In this document: one piece after another, positions 62,968 through 64,000 of the stretch | How positions within the stretch are numbered: the first letter of the stretch is position 1 | Layout of the letters: each line of letters begins with the position of its first letter | Source: Psychrosphaera ytuae | GTDB lineage: Bacteria; Pseudomonadota; Gammaproteobacteria; Enterobacterales; Alteromonadaceae | Assembly (NCBI RefSeq): GCF_017638545.1 | Contig: NZ_CP072110.1 | Location: 1,674,001-1,738,000, forward strand | Length of the DNA stretch: 64,000 nt | Direction of reading: 5' to 3' | Program-made: the position numbers and the translations under genes | Notes under the pieces: model-generated | What the model was told of the DNA's origin: nothing | The model's database searches: none | What the model saw: the letters and a program-made list of their open reading frames with translations, nothing else

Positions 62968-63614
62968 TGCACATAGTAATCCTCAGTGATATTTTCGGTC
63001 ATACCGATGCACTAAGTCATTTAGCCGAGCAACTACAGAATGGGCTTGAAGCAAAGCAAGCTGTAACCTCCTTTGCAATTTTAACTCCCTATAAAGATAC
63101 CGCTGTTGAAGAAACTCCAACCTTTAACAAGGAAGCCGAGGCATACGAGTACTTTGTAGAACACAGCTCTATCGATGAGTACTCGCAGTTATTAGCGTCA
63201 TATTTAGACGACATTACCCAAACAGATGTTGTCCAAGCACATACAACCATTTGTATTATTGGCTTTAGTGTTGGAGCTTCAGCGTTGTGGTCTTATGCTG
63301 GGACTTTTAATAATCAGGATAGGTCTTGTTTAAAAAGTACAAAAATATTGGGCTTTGGCTACTACAGTTCACAAATCAGAAAAATGACCGACTTATCTCC
63401 GTCGTTTCCTTTAGAGTTTGTTTTTCCTAAACATGAACCTCATTTTTGTATCAAACAAGTCATCGAAAGCATTAAAACTAATCAAAATCCAACGTGTCGA
63501 ATTGTCGACGCAGAACATGGTTTTATGAACCAATACTCGAATAACTTTGATGGTAACTTACTAGAACAAGAGTGCTTTTTGTTGATAGAAAAGTTATCGG
63601 CTTTAAAAGACTAA
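62967..63614 (+). CDS. Dienelactone-hydrolase-like protein
   Basis: A 215-residue protein of alpha/beta-hydrolase type. It opens HIVILSDIFGHTDALSHLAEQL, has a nucleophile elbow IGFSVGAS (G-x-S-x-G with Ser), and an H in DAEHGFMNQYS that would be the catalytic His; the acid is not placed with confidence. It overlaps marC by one base. Substrate unknown. Confidence 0.7.
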   Translation: MHIVILSDIFGHTDALSHLAEQLQNGLEAKQAVTSFAILTPYKDTAVEETPTFNKEAEAYEYFVEHSSIDEYSQLLASYLDDITQTDVVQAHTTICIIGFSVGASALWSYAGTFNNQDRSCLKSTKILGFGYYSSQIRKMTDLSPSFPLEFVFPKHEPHFCIKQVIESIKTNQNPTCRIVDAEHGFMNQYSNNFDGNLLEQECFLLIEKLSALKD

Positions 63615-63643
63615 AAAACCGATGCGGTTAACATCGGTTTTTA
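63613..63643 (+). terminator. Terminator between two hydrolase genes
   Basis: Arms AAAACCGATG and CATCGGTTTT with a seven-base loop, T-run on the plus strand and A-run on the left, so it can serve both converging genes. Confidence 0.85.
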
Positions 63644-63671
63644 TTTAAAGTTTGAGTGTTTTTATTTCGGA

Positions 63672-64000
63672 TTAAAGCTCTAAGTGCTCATCCAAAAAGC
63701 TGATCACTTTTTTGTAGTATTTAGTTCTGTGCTCTGGTTTGTAAAAACCATGGCCCTCATCTTCCAATAACTCATATACGTAAGGGTGATCTGCTGCTTT
63801 TAACGCATCGATTAGCGATTCAGCTTGCTCAATTGGTGCTCGCTCGTCATCACCACCGTGGACTATCAACACTGGTGCTTTTAGCTTATCGATGTTGTGA
63901 ACTGGTGAATACGCTTTTAACACATCTTCATTTTCTCCGAGAACACGCTCTAGGTATTTTTGACCACTTCGACGTGTTGCAACATCCCCTTCCTCGTACA
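63672..64000 (-). CDS. S9-type alpha/beta hydrolase, N-terminus cut by window edge
   Basis: The frame is open from the stop at 63672 through the right edge, so this is only the last 109 codons or so. It shows the C-terminal part of a prolyl oligopeptidase-like hydrolase: SPVHNIDKLKAPVLIVHGGDDERAPIEQAESLIDALKAA (catalytic Asp in GGDDE), and the catalytic His in EDEGHGFYKPE. The Ser is in the missing part. Members of the S9 family cleave small peptides; many are in the periplasm or cytosol. Confidence 0.85.
   Translation of the reverse strand, partial: YEEGDVATRRSGQKYLERVLGENEDVLKAYSPVHNIDKLKAPVLIVHGGDDERAPIEQAESLIDALKAADHPYVYELLEDEGHGFYKPEHRTKYYKKVISFLDEHLEL

Overview
The window looks like chromosome from a marine gammaproteobacterium of the Alteromonadales, probably near Colwelliaceae or Pseudoalteromonadaceae. 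The evidence is the moderately low GC, gene order shared with Escherichia coli (priA-ftsN-hslVU; gpsA-secB-grxC-yibN // gpmI-envC-yibQ; rpoH-ftsX-ftsE-ftsY-rsmD), a PLP-type aspartate decarboxylase (panP-like) beside panBC, and a sedentary chromosomal integron. The genus cannot be fixed from this sequence alone. I see no rRNA, tRNA, CRISPR array or insertion sequence.

Positions 1-9.8 kb hold a minus-strand block: an unknown partial gene, a glycosyltransferase, a PAP2 phosphatase, the overlapping polyphosphate pair ppx/ppk, an LpxH-like phosphoesterase, an OlsF-like double acyltransferase and a VOC protein. From 9.9 to 15 kb are the glyoxylate-shunt genes aceA and glcB around a LysR regulator. 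From 15 to 24 kb are pepB, a DUF808 protein, sfsA, dksA-gluQRS-pcnB-folK and panB-panC, facing the panP-like gene. From 25.6 to 33 kb are a TrmB-like methyltransferase, the divergent metF/metJ pair with MetJ operators, a malic enzyme, rpmE and priA.

From 33 to 49 kb are ftsN, hslVU, an MBL-fold protein with altered metal-site residues, the gpsA-secB-grxC-yibN operon, gpmI-envC-yibQ, a DUF2797 protein, rpoH preceded by a perfect CIRCE (HrcA) operator, ftsX-ftsE, ftsY with a 16-unit hexapeptide repeat in its acidic domain, and rsmD.

From 49.0 to about 57.9 kb lies the accessory region, a chromosomal integron. The integrase gene intI is on the minus strand. An attI-like core follows, then an array of mostly plus-strand cassettes. 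Six complete attC sites and one shortened one are readable. One 557-bp cassette is present twice and appears identical, which points to recent cassette movement. Cargo includes unknown small proteins, membrane and secreted proteins, a GFA-family protein, a reversed RelE/ParE-type toxin-antitoxin pair, a CPBP protease and a membrane-anchored HExxH protein. Beyond about 55 kb the attC sites look decayed.

From 58 to 64 kb normal chromosome resumes: a pirin, a secreted beta-barrel-like protein, a serine hydrolase, an ACT-domain protein, a DsbA-like thioredoxin-fold protein, yjdM, a MarC-family protein and two alpha/beta hydrolases, the last cut by the window edge.
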